This document shows, in pieces, positions 55,357 through 63,859 of a DNA stretch of 64,000 nucleotides. A model generated the notes under the pieces. It saw only the letters and a program-made list of their open reading frames with translations, was not told the origin of the DNA and did not search any database. A program made the translations under genes and the position numbers. Source of the stretch: Vibrio sp. 05-20-BW147 (GTDB taxonomy: Bacteria; Pseudomonadota; Gammaproteobacteria; Enterobacterales; Vibrionaceae); NCBI RefSeq assembly GCF_013369385.1, contig NZ_SZTO01000005.1, positions 124,001 to 188,000 on the forward strand. Direction: 5' to 3'. The stretch's first letter is position 1. The number at the start of each line of letters is the position of its first letter.

Positions 55357-56598
55357 ATGGAGAGAGAAAGTTTATTTCAAAGAGAGAGAATAAGGCGTTT
55401 TAATTTTTCCATCTGGACGGTGCTCAGTGGGACTTTGTTGGCGCGCACCAGTTACTTTATGGCGTGGCCATTTTTAATTGTTTTCCTATACCAAGATTAC
55501 AACGCCAGTGCGGCGCAAATCGGCGGCATGCTGGCTGGCTCGGCGATTGTTGGTGCGGTGACAGGGCTCTATTCGGGCTATTTGTCCGATAAGTTTGGCC
55601 GCAAGTGGGTAATGGTGATCGGCAGTTTGGTGGCGTCTGCGGCGTACACTGGCATTGCCTTAGCGGATCAATTGTGGCACTTCTACTTTCTGATGCTGGT
55701 GACGGGCCTAATGCGGCCGATGATCGAAGCACCCGCCAAAGCGGTGATTGGCGATAATCTTGCCAACGTGAAAGACCGCGAACTGGCGCTGAACATTCGT
55801 TACTTTTTACTCAACCTAGGTGGTGCGATTGGCCCGCTGTTGGGGGTGACGATTGGTTTGAGCTCACCACAACATCTTTTCTACATCACAGGTGTGACGT
55901 ATTTGGTTTACACCGTGTGGCTGTTTTTTGGCATTGAACGCAAACAGACCTTTACCAAGCCCGATCCCTCTTTGTTGCCTAACTTCCGTGCCACGATGAA
56001 GGTCATCAGCCGCGATGCTATCTTTGTGAAGTTGATGATTGCCAACTTCTTGATGATGTTTGTCTATGCCCAGTTGGAATCGTCTATCCCGCAGGTCATC
56101 GTGCGTTCGGACATTACCGATGCGGCAACGCTGGTGGCCGGATTGGTGCTGGTGAACACCTTGACCATCATCATTTTCCAGTTCCCGATGTTGAAATGGC
56201 TAGAGCACGTGCCGCTCTTTTTGCGTACGCGTATTGGCATGATGTTGATGGCGCTGGCACAAATCGGATTTATGCTCACACCCGCGGATTTACCTTGGGG
56301 CTGGGCTCTGGCTTGTTTTGTGATGAGCTTAGGCGAAGTGATTGCCTTCCCAACCTTGAATGTGCAGATTGACCGCTTGGCACCGGCGCATTTGCGCGGC
56401 TCCTATTTTGGCGCATCAGCGCTTTATTCGTTGGGCTTTGCGGTGTCCCCATTGGTTGGCGGTATGGTGATCGATTCGCTGAACTCAAACTGGTTATTTG
56501 GGCTTTGTTTCGCTCTATGCCTCATGATGATTTGGCTCTACTGGCTTGCCGAAAACAGCCAAGATAATGTGGAAAGAGAACAAGCCATCGCGCAGTGA
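55357..56598 (+). CDS. Major facilitator superfamily transporter
   Basis: 413 residues with about 12 hydrophobic segments. The signature loop between helices 2 and 3, GYLSDKFGRKWVMVIGS, is present, and RYFLLNLGGAIGPLLG in helix 5 resembles drug-export (MDR type) MFS proteins such as MdtH. The purine-rich leader ends GAGAGGCTAGGCGT before the ATG. Substrate unknown. Confidence 0.87.
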   Translation: MERESLFQRERIRRFNFSIWTVLSGTLLARTSYFMAWPFLIVFLYQDYNASAAQIGGMLAGSAIVGAVTGLYSGYLSDKFGRKWVMVIGSLVASAAYTGIALADQLWHFYFLMLVTGLMRPMIEAPAKAVIGDNLANVKDRELALNIRYFLLNLGGAIGPLLGVTIGLSSPQHLFYITGVTYLVYTVWLFFGIERKQTFTKPDPSLLPNFRATMKVISRDAIFVKLMIANFLMMFVYAQLESSIPQVIVRSDITDAATLVAGLVLVNTLTIIIFQFPMLKWLEHVPLFLRTRIGMMLMALAQIGFMLTPADLPWGWALACFVMSLGEVIAFPTLNVQIDRLAPAHLRGSYFGASALYSLGFAVSPLVGGMVIDSLNSNWLFGLCFALCLMMIWLYWLAENSQDNVEREQAIAQ

Positions 56599-56637
56599 CC
56601 CTCCATGGTGGGCACAAATATGACAGGCGCAATAAAT

Positions 56638-56697
56638 GGCCGCGAACTATAAGCAGCGGCCAAGAACCGTAAACAGTGGCCAACAATAGACGAAACG
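56638..56697. repeat. Degenerate 20-bp repeat, three copies
   Basis: Units start at 56638, 56658 and 56678: GGCCGCGAACTATAAGCAGC, GGCCAAGAACCGTAAACAGT, GGCCAACAATAGACGAAACG. Confidence 0.55.
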
Positions 56698-56720
56698 CCC
56701 CAACATGCTGGGGCGTTTTT
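56694..56720 (+). terminator. Terminator after the MFS gene
   Basis: AACGCCCC/GGGGCGTT stem with an 8-nt loop and TTTTT. Confidence 0.88.
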
Positions 56721-57158
56721 GTTCCCTCTCTTGTCTTGATTGCATTTCTATTCATTTTTCCATTATTTAATTCACTTTTTATTTCTGTAATACCGTCGCT
56801 GAATTAGAGGGGGCACAAGTAAAAAGCACTCATTTTTCGTTGTGTCGAACCGGTACGAGTAGGACTCTGCCGAACCAAGATAATTGGAGAAATGCATGGA
56901 GTTGAATTTAAAAATACTTATAAAGCATGTGCTTAATTAGATTTTGTTCATGATAAATGATGGTGAGGATGGGTTGTTTTGAGTCAAATAGTATGAAGAA
57001 CAAATAAATCTTATGAATGTTATTTGATGTTGCTGCCATTTTCTGAATGTGAATATTTAGTTGTTTGACACGGTAGAGTAATTGCTCAAAACTCAATTGC
57101 ACTCTTACGAGGCAACGTCTAACAAATCATTGTAATGAAATAATAAGAAGATAGTTCT

Positions 57159-58412
57159 ATGAAGAAGATAACTATTCTGTTGGGTGCTCTGTTGCCCTTC
57201 ACATCTGCAGTGGCGGATGAGCCAGCTCTCTCTCCTGAAGCGATCACTTCAGCACAGGTGTTCAGTACGCAAAGTAAAGAAACGTATACTTATGTACGTT
57301 GTTGGTATCGAACGGGCAACTCTCATGACGAATCGGCGACCGATTGGGAATGGGCGGAAAATCCGGACGGCAGCTACTTTACCATCGACGGTTACTGGTG
57401 GAGCTCGGTTCGCCTGAAAAACATGTTCTACACCAACACATCACAAAACGTGATTAAGCAACGTTGTGAAGAGACGCTAGGCGTCACGCACGACGCCGCA
57501 GACATTACTTATTTTGCTGCGGACAACCGTTGGTCATACAACCACACCATTTGGACCAATGATCCGGTGATGCAAGCCGATCAAATCAACAAGATTGTCG
57601 CATTCGGTGACAGCCTCTCTGATACCGGCAACATCTTCAACGCGGCGCAGTGGCGTTTCCCGAACCCGGATACCTGGTTCCTTGGCCATTTCTCTAACGG
57701 TTTTGTTTGGACGGAATACATCGCGCAGGCGAAGAAACTGCCTCTTTATAACTGGGCAGTGGGTGGCGCGGCCGGTTCCAACCAATACGTGGCGCTAACT
57801 GGCGTGAAAGATCAGGTACTTTCTTACCTCACGTACGCCAAAATGGCGAAAAACTACAAGCCAGAAAACACCTTGTTCACACTGGAGTTTGGCTTGAACG
57901 ACTTCATGAACTACAACCGCGAAGTGGTGGATGTGAAAACCGATTTCAGCACCGCGCTGATCAAACTCACTGACGCAGGGGCGAAGAACATCATGCTGAT
58001 GACCTTGCCTGATGCAACCAAAGCGCCACAGTTCAAATACTCCACTCAAGCGGAAATAGAGAAAGTGCGCGCGAAGATCGTCGAGTTCAACGAGTTCATC
58101 AAAGCACAAGCGGCCTTCTACATCATTCAGGGTTACAACATTACCCTCTACGATACACATGGCCTGTTTGAACAACTGACGCAAAACCCACAGCAACATG
58201 GTTTTGTTAACGCCAGCGACGCCTGTTTGAACATCAATCGTGCCTCTTCTGCGGACTACCTATACAGCCACAGCTTGACCAACGATTGTGCCACTCACAG
58301 CTCAGACAAATACGTATTCTGGGGCGTGACGCATCCCACCACGGCAGTGCACAAATACATCGCCGAGAAAATGCTCGCACCAGGGGCAGGCATGCAACGC
58401 TTTAATTTTTAG
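57159..58412 (+). CDS. plpA: Secreted GDSL phospholipase (thermolabile haemolysin/PlpA type)
   Basis: 417 residues. Signal peptide about 1-19 (ending AVA). After an N-terminal domain of about 120 residues comes the SGNH hydrolase: block I FGDSLSDTGN (catalytic Ser about 152), GGAAGSN, the GLNDF block with Asn, and WGVTHPTTAVH with the catalytic His (about 392). This is the Vibrio thermolabile haemolysin/lecithinase family; in V. vulnificus the homologue PlpA is a secreted phospholipase A2 linked to cytotoxicity. Cysteines at YVRCWY, KQRCEE, DACLN and NDCATH may form disulfides. Confidence 0.9.
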   Translation: MKKITILLGALLPFTSAVADEPALSPEAITSAQVFSTQSKETYTYVRCWYRTGNSHDESATDWEWAENPDGSYFTIDGYWWSSVRLKNMFYTNTSQNVIKQRCEETLGVTHDAADITYFAADNRWSYNHTIWTNDPVMQADQINKIVAFGDSLSDTGNIFNAAQWRFPNPDTWFLGHFSNGFVWTEYIAQAKKLPLYNWAVGGAAGSNQYVALTGVKDQVLSYLTYAKMAKNYKPENTLFTLEFGLNDFMNYNREVVDVKTDFSTALIKLTDAGAKNIMLMTLPDATKAPQFKYSTQAEIEKVRAKIVEFNEFIKAQAAFYIIQGYNITLYDTHGLFEQLTQNPQQHGFVNASDACLNINRASSADYLYSHSLTNDCATHSSDKYVFWGVTHPTTAVHKYIAEKMLAPGAGMQRFNF

Positions 58413-58447
58413 GTCAACAGAACCTAATACCTCTTAGCGTTAACAAT

Positions 58448-58481
58448 GAAAACGGAAGCCAAGTGCTTCCGTTTTCTTTTT
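58448..58481 (+). terminator. Terminator after plpA
   Basis: Perfect 12-bp stem GAAAACGGAAGC/GCTTCCGTTTTC with a 5-nt loop followed by TTTTTC. Confidence 0.9.
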
Positions 58482-58687
58482 CGGTAGGGAAGGGGGGGAG
58501 GGGAATAAATTTCATTTGTGCCTGAAATTCACTAATGCTTTTCCAAATACTGGGATAATCGTTTTCTCTGCCATGGATTACACTTGAAAGTAATAACGCG
58601 CATTCGCCTGTGACCCTTGTCACATAAAGGCTGCCCTACAATCAGCCGACCTCAAGGTTGGCCAATCAAACTGGAAGGAAATTCTCC

Positions 58688-59881
58688 ATGTCGTCTGCAT
58701 TTTACCAGCAAATTCGCGATCAACTTGAAGATGTGAAAGCGGAAGGTCTCTACAAATCTGAACGTATTATTACTTCTCACCAGCAAGCAGCCGTTAAGAT
58801 TGCCAGTGGCGAAGAAGTGTTGAACTTCTGTGCCAACAACTACCTAGGTTTGGCGAACCACCCTGCGCTGATTGAAGCGGCAAAAGAGGGCATGGACGGC
58901 CACGGTTTTGGTATGGCGTCTGTGCGCTTTATCTGTGGTACACAAGACATCCACAAAGAGCTAGAGCAAAAGCTTTCTCAATTCCTAGGTAAAGAAGACA
59001 CCATCCTTTACACCTCTTGTTTCGATGCCAACGCGGGCCTATTTGAAACCTTGCTGGATAAAGAAGACGCAATCATCTCTGACGCACTGAACCACGCTTC
59101 TATCATTGACGGTGTGCGCCTATGTAAAGCAATGCGTTTCCGCTATTCAAACAACAACATGGCTGAGCTAGAAGAGCAATTGATTGCAGCGGATGCCGCT
59201 GGCGCTCGCCACAAATTGATCGTTACCGACGGCGTGTTCTCAATGGATGGCGTGGTTGCGAACCTACCAGCAATTTGTGACCTTGCGGACAAATACAACG
59301 CGCTTGTGATGGTGGATGACTCTCACGCCGTCGGCTTTATGGGCAAAAACGGCGCAGGCACGCACGAGTACCACAACGTGATGGATCGCATCGACATCAT
59401 CACTGGTACGCTTGGCAAAGCGATGGGTGGCGCATCAGGCGGTTACACATCCGCAAAAGCAGAAGTGATCGACTGGCTACGTCAGCGTTCTCGTCCATAC
59501 CTATTCTCAAACTCAGTGGCACCAGCCATTGTTGCCGCCTCTATTCGCGTATTGGATTTGCTACAAGAAAGCGGCGATCTACGTGAGCGCCTATGGGAAA
59601 ACGCAGCGCACTTCCGCATGCGTATGGAAGCGGCTGGCTTCACCATGGGTGGTGCCGATCACGCCATCATTCCAATCATGCTAGGCGATGCCAAAGTGGC
59701 CGCAGAGTTTGCTGAGCGTGCCCTTGCAAAAGGCATCTACGTTATTGGTTTCTCTTTCCCTGTGGTACCAAAAGGCCAAGCACGTATTCGTACGCAAATG
59801 TCTGCGGCGCACTCACGCGAGCAACTAGACCGCGCGATCGATGCCTTCATCGAAGTGGGCAAAGACATGGGTATCATCTAG
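58688..59881 (+). CDS. kbl: Glycine C-acetyltransferase (2-amino-3-ketobutyrate CoA ligase)
   Basis: 397 residues (E. coli Kbl 398). With Tdh it turns threonine into glycine and acetyl-CoA. [13 protein letters not shown] near the start, [16 protein letters not shown] and the PLP-lysine motif [14 protein letters not shown] (Lys about 244) are present. ATG 58688 has AAGGAAA 7 bp upstream; an in-frame start at 58658 is unlikely. The stop is followed directly by a 7-bp tandem repeat that fills the gap to tdh. Confidence 0.95.
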   Translation: MSSAFYQQIRDQLEDVKAEGLYKSERIITSHQQAAVKIASGEEVLNFCANNYLGLANHPALIEAAKEGMDGHGFGMASVRFICGTQDIHKELEQKLSQFLGKEDTILYTSCFDANAGLFETLLDKEDAIISDALNHASIIDGVRLCKAMRFRYSNNNMAELEEQLIAADAAGARHKLIVTDGVFSMDGVVANLPAICDLADKYNALVMVDDSHAVGFMGKNGAGTHEYHNVMDRIDIITGTLGKAMGGASGGYTSAKAEVIDWLRQRSRPYLFSNSVAPAIVAASIRVLDLLQESGDLRERLWENAAHFRMRMEAAGFTMGGADHAIIPIMLGDAKVAAEFAERALAKGIYVIGFSFPVVPKGQARIRTQMSAAHSREQLDRAIDAFIEVGKDMGII

Positions 59882-59885
59882 GATT

Positions 59886-59976
59886 CTAGTACCTAGTACC
59901 TAGTACCTAGTACCTAGTACCTAGTACCTAGTACCTAGTACCTAGTACCTAGTACCTAGTACCTAGTACCTAGTAC
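59886..59976. repeat. 13 exact copies of CTAGTAC between kbl and tdh
   Basis: 91 bp made only of CTAGTAC repeated 13 times, followed by a partial CT. It starts 4 bp after the kbl stop and ends 19 bp before the tdh start, so it is almost the whole intergenic spacer of the operon. Each unit contains the 4-bp palindromes CTAG and, across the junctions, GTAC. Confidence 0.97.
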
Positions 59977-59995
59977 CTTTATTTAAGGCTAAATT

Positions 59996-61027
59996 ATGAA
60001 AATCAAAGCACTATCAAAGCTAAAGCCAGAAGAAGGCATTTGGATGACCGAAGTGGACAAGCCTGTTCTTGGCCACAACGATCTGCTGATCAAAATTAAG
60101 AAAACCGCGATTTGTGGTACCGACGTACACATCTACAACTGGGACGAATGGTCACAAAAAACCATCCCAGTACCTATGGTGGTTGGTCATGAATACGTGG
60201 GTGAAGTGGTTGGCATTGGCCAAGAAGTCCGTGGTTTTGAAATCGGCGACCGCGTCTCTGGCGAAGGTCACATCACTTGTGGCCACTGTCGTAACTGCCG
60301 TGGTGGCCGCACGCACTTGTGCCGCAACACCATTGGTGTGGGCGTAAACCGCACAGGTTGTTTCTCTGAATACCTTGTGATCCCAGCGTTCAACGCCTTT
60401 AAAATCCCTGCAAACATCTCTGATGATCTTGCGTCTATCTTCGACCCGTTTGGCAACGCAGTACACACAGCACTGTCGTTCGATCTGGTTGGTGAAGACG
60501 TACTGATCACCGGCGCTGGCCCAATCGGCATCATGGCGGCTGCGGTAGCGAAGCACGTTGGTGCGCGCCACGTCGTGATCACCGATGTGAACGAATACCG
60601 TCTAGACCTCGCACGCAAAATGGGTGTGACTCGCGCGGTGAACGTTGCCGAGCAGAAGCTTGACGATGTGATGGCAGAGCTAGGCATGACAGAAGGCTTC
60701 GACGTGGGCCTGGAAATGTCGGGCAACCCATCAGCATTCAACTCAATGCTGAAAACCATGAACCACGGTGGCCGCATTGCACTGCTTGGCATTCCACCAT
60801 CAGACATGGGTATCGATTGGAACCAAGTGATCTTCAAAGGCTTGGTGATCAAAGGCATCTATGGCCGTGAAATGTTTGAAACTTGGTATAAGATGGCAAG
60901 CTTGATTCAATCTGGCCTTGATCTAACACCAATCATCACTCACCACTTCAAAGTGGATGATTTCCAGCAAGGCTTCGACATCATGCGCAGCGGCATGTCA
61001 GGCAAAGTGATCCTTGATTGGGAATAA
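59996..61027 (+). CDS. tdh: L-threonine 3-dehydrogenase
   Basis: 343 residues (E. coli Tdh 341). Zinc medium-chain dehydrogenase: catalytic-zinc Cys in [15 protein letters not shown] (about 38), GHEYVGEV, structural-zinc Cys cluster [15 protein letters not shown] (about 93-107), and the NAD site [18 protein letters not shown]. It oxidises threonine to 2-amino-3-ketobutyrate, the Kbl substrate. Separated from kbl only by the heptamer repeat. Confidence 0.96.
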   Translation: MKIKALSKLKPEEGIWMTEVDKPVLGHNDLLIKIKKTAICGTDVHIYNWDEWSQKTIPVPMVVGHEYVGEVVGIGQEVRGFEIGDRVSGEGHITCGHCRNCRGGRTHLCRNTIGVGVNRTGCFSEYLVIPAFNAFKIPANISDDLASIFDPFGNAVHTALSFDLVGEDVLITGAGPIGIMAAAVAKHVGARHVVITDVNEYRLDLARKMGVTRAVNVAEQKLDDVMAELGMTEGFDVGLEMSGNPSAFNSMLKTMNHGGRIALLGIPPSDMGIDWNQVIFKGLVIKGIYGREMFETWYKMASLIQSGLDLTPIITHHFKVDDFQQGFDIMRSGMSGKVILDWE

Positions 61028-61049
61028 TCGGCCCTAGCCAAAAATAACG

Positions 61050-61076
61050 AAAGCGCTCCGAAAGGGGCGCTTTTTC
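61050..61076 (+). terminator. Terminator after tdh
   Basis: AAAGCGCTCC/GGGGCGCTTT stem (one G-T) with a 4-nt loop followed by TTTT. Confidence 0.87.
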
Positions 61077-61106
61077 GTTGTCATCCATCGGTATGCTTCG
61101 CCTTTC

Positions 61107-61607
61107 TCACTCTTCTAGAGCATGGCACCAATACTGCTGCGTTTTCTCTGAGACACTGCCCACTTGCTTGGCGGCAGAGAGGAGGAAATCACACAGGTTG
61201 CGTGCAATGCGCTCATTACCCAATAGATACAAGCTGCGAATTACCCGCGTTAATCGCAGTTGGTTGTGGTCGTGGTGTTTAAGCCAAACATGATTAGTAG
61301 GGCTGAGCGGCAGTAACGATGAGATTTCATCGCCATTTCTCACCATGCCCCAAAATTCGAGCATAAGGTCGAGAGCTTTCAAATGCGCGGTGCGAAGGGC
61401 TAAAGAGTTGGCAAATTGCTCTCTGTCTTGCACTGTTACAAGAGGAGCGTGTTGATTGAACTTGGTTCCCTCGTCAATCGGAAACAGCACTTGTATGTAT
61501 TTGTGGTCGTGCTCCAACCAAAAGTGATTGTAAGCCAGCAACTGTTCTATGTTGCGACCAAACTTGTCTGGCGCTTCGCCAGAGATGAAACGAGCAATCT
61601 CACTCAT
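61107..61607 (-). CDS. OGFr_N (opioid growth factor receptor-related) domain protein
   Basis: 166 residues, soluble. NIEQLLAYNHFWLEHDHKYIQVLFPIDEGTKFNQHAPLV (residues about 19-57) has the hallmark LE..H.YIQ.LFP......N..AP of the OGFr_N domain, first described in an animal receptor and also found in bacteria as short proteins of unknown role. The rest is helical. Convergent with tdh. Confidence 0.8.
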   Translation of the reverse strand: MSEIARFISGEAPDKFGRNIEQLLAYNHFWLEHDHKYIQVLFPIDEGTKFNQHAPLVTVQDREQFANSLALRTAHLKALDLMLEFWGMVRNGDEISSLLPLSPTNHVWLKHHDHNQLRLTRVIRSLYLLGNERIARNLCDFLLSAAKQVGSVSEKTQQYWCHALEE

Positions 61608-61683
61608 AGAAAATCCTGTAAAAACTCTGTAGTGGGGAATGTGTTTTGAGTGAAGCCTTCACAACGCCACAGTGAAGCGGTGG

Positions 61684-61947
61684 TTAACGTTTTTCACACT
61701 CTTTTTTATCTTTGAATAAGTTTGTAAGTGCCGTTGCTTCTGTCCGTTCAAGATCTTGGTATGCGTCAAAAGCATCGCCATTTTTGTAGCCCAATAAGCA
61801 TAAACCGCCTTGAATGATCAGGGTAAAAAGCGACACAACGAGCACCAAAAACGGGATCACACCAAACATATCAATCGAAATCAAAATGGAAGACAAGACG
61901 ATAGCAATGGCAGAAATCACGACTTTAACTTTGCTAGTAAAAACCAT
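61684..61947 (-). CDS. Small membrane protein, unknown
   Basis: 87 residues. Two hydrophobic helices (about 8-25 and 28-53) followed by a charged tail rich in Asp, Glu, Lys. No recognised family. It lies just downstream of the attC-like site, in the cassette direction, but no second attC follows it, so whether it is a cassette is unclear. Confidence 0.55.
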   Translation of the reverse strand: MVFTSKVKVVISAIAIVLSSILISIDMFGVIPFLVLVVSLFTLIIQGGLCLLGYKNGDAFDAYQDLERTEATALTNLFKDKKECEKR

Positions 61948-62053
61948 AACGCACTCTATTATTTGGAATTTTAGCCATTTTATAAGTTCTCAGTTGCGCA
62001 TAGTGATTGCTGTTTCAAAGGAATGACAAATGATGCTGAAGCATGCCCTCAGA

Positions 62054-62135
62054 ATCTAATCCCCTGCTAAGGGGGGGAGCAACGTCTAGCAAAAATGCCA
62101 CGCGTCGCGAATTATTCTTAAACAGTTTGTTATGC
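62054..62135 (-). other. Degenerate integron attC site
   Basis: Read on the minus strand it starts at GCATAAC directly after the stop of the nuclease gene, continues CAAACTGTTTAAG and GCGACGCGTGGC, as in Vibrio cassette sites, and ends CCCCTTAGCAGGGGATTAGAT. The two ends form the imperfect inverted repeat expected of attC, and GCGACG can pair with CGTTGC inside. The final core reads ATTAGAT where the consensus GTTRRRY needs G first, the base beside the cut. Confidence 0.65.
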
Positions 62136-63362
62136 CTATTGGTAAAATTGTGCTTTTACACCGTCGATAAGATCATCAAAGGTAATTATTTCTAGGTCCC
62201 TAAAGTCTGATTGAATCTCACGCCACACATCCGATTTGAAATCATGACGACGACCGACTACTAGATAACGCTTTGGCTTATGAACCTTGAAACCATACTT
62301 GTTTTCAAACCACCTGCGATTATTAGGGTCGTCAAAAAATGAGACATAAGCCCTAGTTTGAGATATGTACGAGTTAAGCCATGCGGAAAATGTTTCTCGA
62401 TTTTCTGAACCGACCACAAATGATTTAGGTATATGAGGTAACTTGAACTCGACAATATCCGCATACCCATTAGGTTGAACCACGAAAAAGTCAGGTCTGA
62501 TCGATTTACGATCTTCACTTTGCCAATCACATGTCAATTCAGAATGAATTGCTGTAGCGCCAAATTTCATAGATAGAATAAACTGATTTTCTTCTTCACT
62601 GATAAAGTTTGTTATATCTACTTCACTTGAATCCTTGTTACCCCAAAGTTCAATAAATCTATTGATCTTAGGCAGTTGTATATACTTAAATTCATCTGGA
62701 GCAGGATAGACATAATGAGCGTCAGGCTTCACTAGATCCTTATAGATACTTAGATTAAAGCCAAAACGATCCACTTCAGGATCGCTACTGTCAAACTCGA
62801 TAGGGATTAAGTCTAGCCACTTAATTTGCCTAGTTATCAAACCAGATTCATCAGCATCAAAAAAGAACGCATTTATTACTCGAGTGAAGCGATCGTTCAT
62901 TACCGACGGGGTCGGTACATTTAGCCCCATGATTGAGTTTTGCGCTGAAAAGTTCCATTTCAACTCTCTCAACTTATCAAAACCACGATTTGTCGGGAAT
63001 ATAATATCTTCAGAGTAAGGAGGTAACGGTAGTGAAATTGGTCTTGTCGAATCAAACTCAAAGCCAATGATTTTCTCTACTAAATTACATTCGTCTACAG
63101 AGTAATCGAAGTATTTAACCTCAATGTTCGAACCTGACTCTAATTTCGTAATAAACTCTGGACCATCAAACTCAACACCTATATGAGTGCGCCCAAGATA
63201 TACGGATATCGATCTTGGATTAATAAGGAACCCAGGTACCGTCTTAATTAATTCTGGATTTTCTTTTACATAATGATACATAGGACTAATGTACACTTTC
63301 ATATGCATCTCTAAAAATGTCATTACTAACTGCTTTATATCTACGCAGTCTTTTGATGTCAT
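62136..63362 (-). CDS. Shedu (SduA/DUF4263)-like anti-phage nuclease
   Basis: 408 residues. The C-terminal PD-(D/E)XK domain is clear: EEENQF with a leading Glu (about 260), SIRPDFFVV (catalytic Asp about 300), ADIVEFKLP (ExK, about 312-316), then SAWLNSYISQTRAYVSFF, FENKYGFKVHKPKRYLVVGR and LEIITFDDLID, the ordered segments of Shedu proteins. The N-terminal 250 residues are variable, as in the family, and may sense the trigger. Shedu is a single-gene phage defence system that cuts DNA. The gene is AT-rich against its neighbours, has AGAGGAAAAG upstream, and runs straight into an attC-like site, which implies arrival as an integron cassette. Confidence 0.8.
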   Translation of the reverse strand: MTSKDCVDIKQLVMTFLEMHMKVYISPMYHYVKENPELIKTVPGFLINPRSISVYLGRTHIGVEFDGPEFITKLESGSNIEVKYFDYSVDECNLVEKIIGFEFDSTRPISLPLPPYSEDIIFPTNRGFDKLRELKWNFSAQNSIMGLNVPTPSVMNDRFTRVINAFFFDADESGLITRQIKWLDLIPIEFDSSDPEVDRFGFNLSIYKDLVKPDAHYVYPAPDEFKYIQLPKINRFIELWGNKDSSEVDITNFISEEENQFILSMKFGATAIHSELTCDWQSEDRKSIRPDFFVVQPNGYADIVEFKLPHIPKSFVVGSENRETFSAWLNSYISQTRAYVSFFDDPNNRRWFENKYGFKVHKPKRYLVVGRRHDFKSDVWREIQSDFRDLEIITFDDLIDGVKAQFYQ

Positions 63363-63859
63363 TATTCTTTTCCTCTTATAGGCTTAACCACTGCTAGTAA
63401 TCACTGTGCTTATCTAACCTTTGTAATTGTGATTTAGGTGTCGCACCGAATGCTAACGTAATGCGCAAATGCTAGCATATTTATCAATAAAGTCATTGCT
63501 CTTTAAGTGGTTACATTCACACTTTGGCTACTAACTAATGATCTGATATATATAGGAAAAGTTTATAAAATGGCGTGTGTTTGGAGCATCTTGTAATGAG
63601 CGCTGAAACTATGGTTTCCTAACCGAACTTCCAGCACACTTTGCGCAATGGATTCTGCATCACGCTCGTACCTCGCTGTCCAGAATGACGAGCGCAGAGA
63701 GCGGTGTTTGGGAAAGGGCTTTAAGCGGCAAGTTGTCTGTGAAGAGAGCTAAAAACGACAGAAAACAGGCCGCAGGGCGGGGACGTAGTGATGTGATGAC
63801 TGAGCAACTTGCGCTCTAAGCCCAACCCATAGGGCTGCTTTAAAAAGTTTGTTCTGTTA
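63363..63859. other. Intergenic accessory region
   Basis: 497 bp. Near 63382-63388 (minus strand GTTAAGC) is a possible left boundary of the cassette. The AT-rich part to 63600 follows. From 63650 there is a GC-rich stretch with a CGCTCGT/ACGAGCG palindrome (63663-63694) that resembles short dispersed palindromic elements of Vibrio, and AGCCC/GGGCT near 63818-63836 downstream of the pentapeptide gene. No gene supported. Confidence 0.45.
63663..63694. repeat. REP-like palindrome
   Basis: CGCTCGT at 63663-63669 and ACGAGCG at 63688-63694 enclose 18 bp including CAGAATG. Similar short elements (GTCATTCTGGACAGCGAG-like) are remembered from Vibrio genomes, but copies elsewhere cannot be checked here. 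Confidence 0.35.

Larger units (their letters stand above)
56599..57158. other. Intergenic region upstream of the phospholipase gene
   Basis: 560 bp. Contains a 20-bp triplicate (56638-56697), a terminator (56694-56720), then about 440 bp of AT-rich DNA. A TTGACA near 57065 with a weak -10 17 bp later may be the phospholipase promoter. Only very short frames occur. Confidence 0.5.

Noticed and set aside
56896-56940. 14-codon leader frame upstream of plpA
   Set aside because: Far from the phospholipase start, no attenuator structure and no conserved signal visible.
57108-57128. Second attC end before plpA (GCAACGTCTAAC)
   Set aside because: A 10-bp match to part of the 62080 region, but no partner box or inner block; likely chance.
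59886-59976. CRISPR-like array
   Set aside because: The unit is 7 bp with no spacers; it is a simple tandem repeat.
61608-61683. attC site after the small membrane protein gene
   Set aside because: A short CTTCAC/GTGAAG hairpin exists, but cassette core and box sequences are missing.
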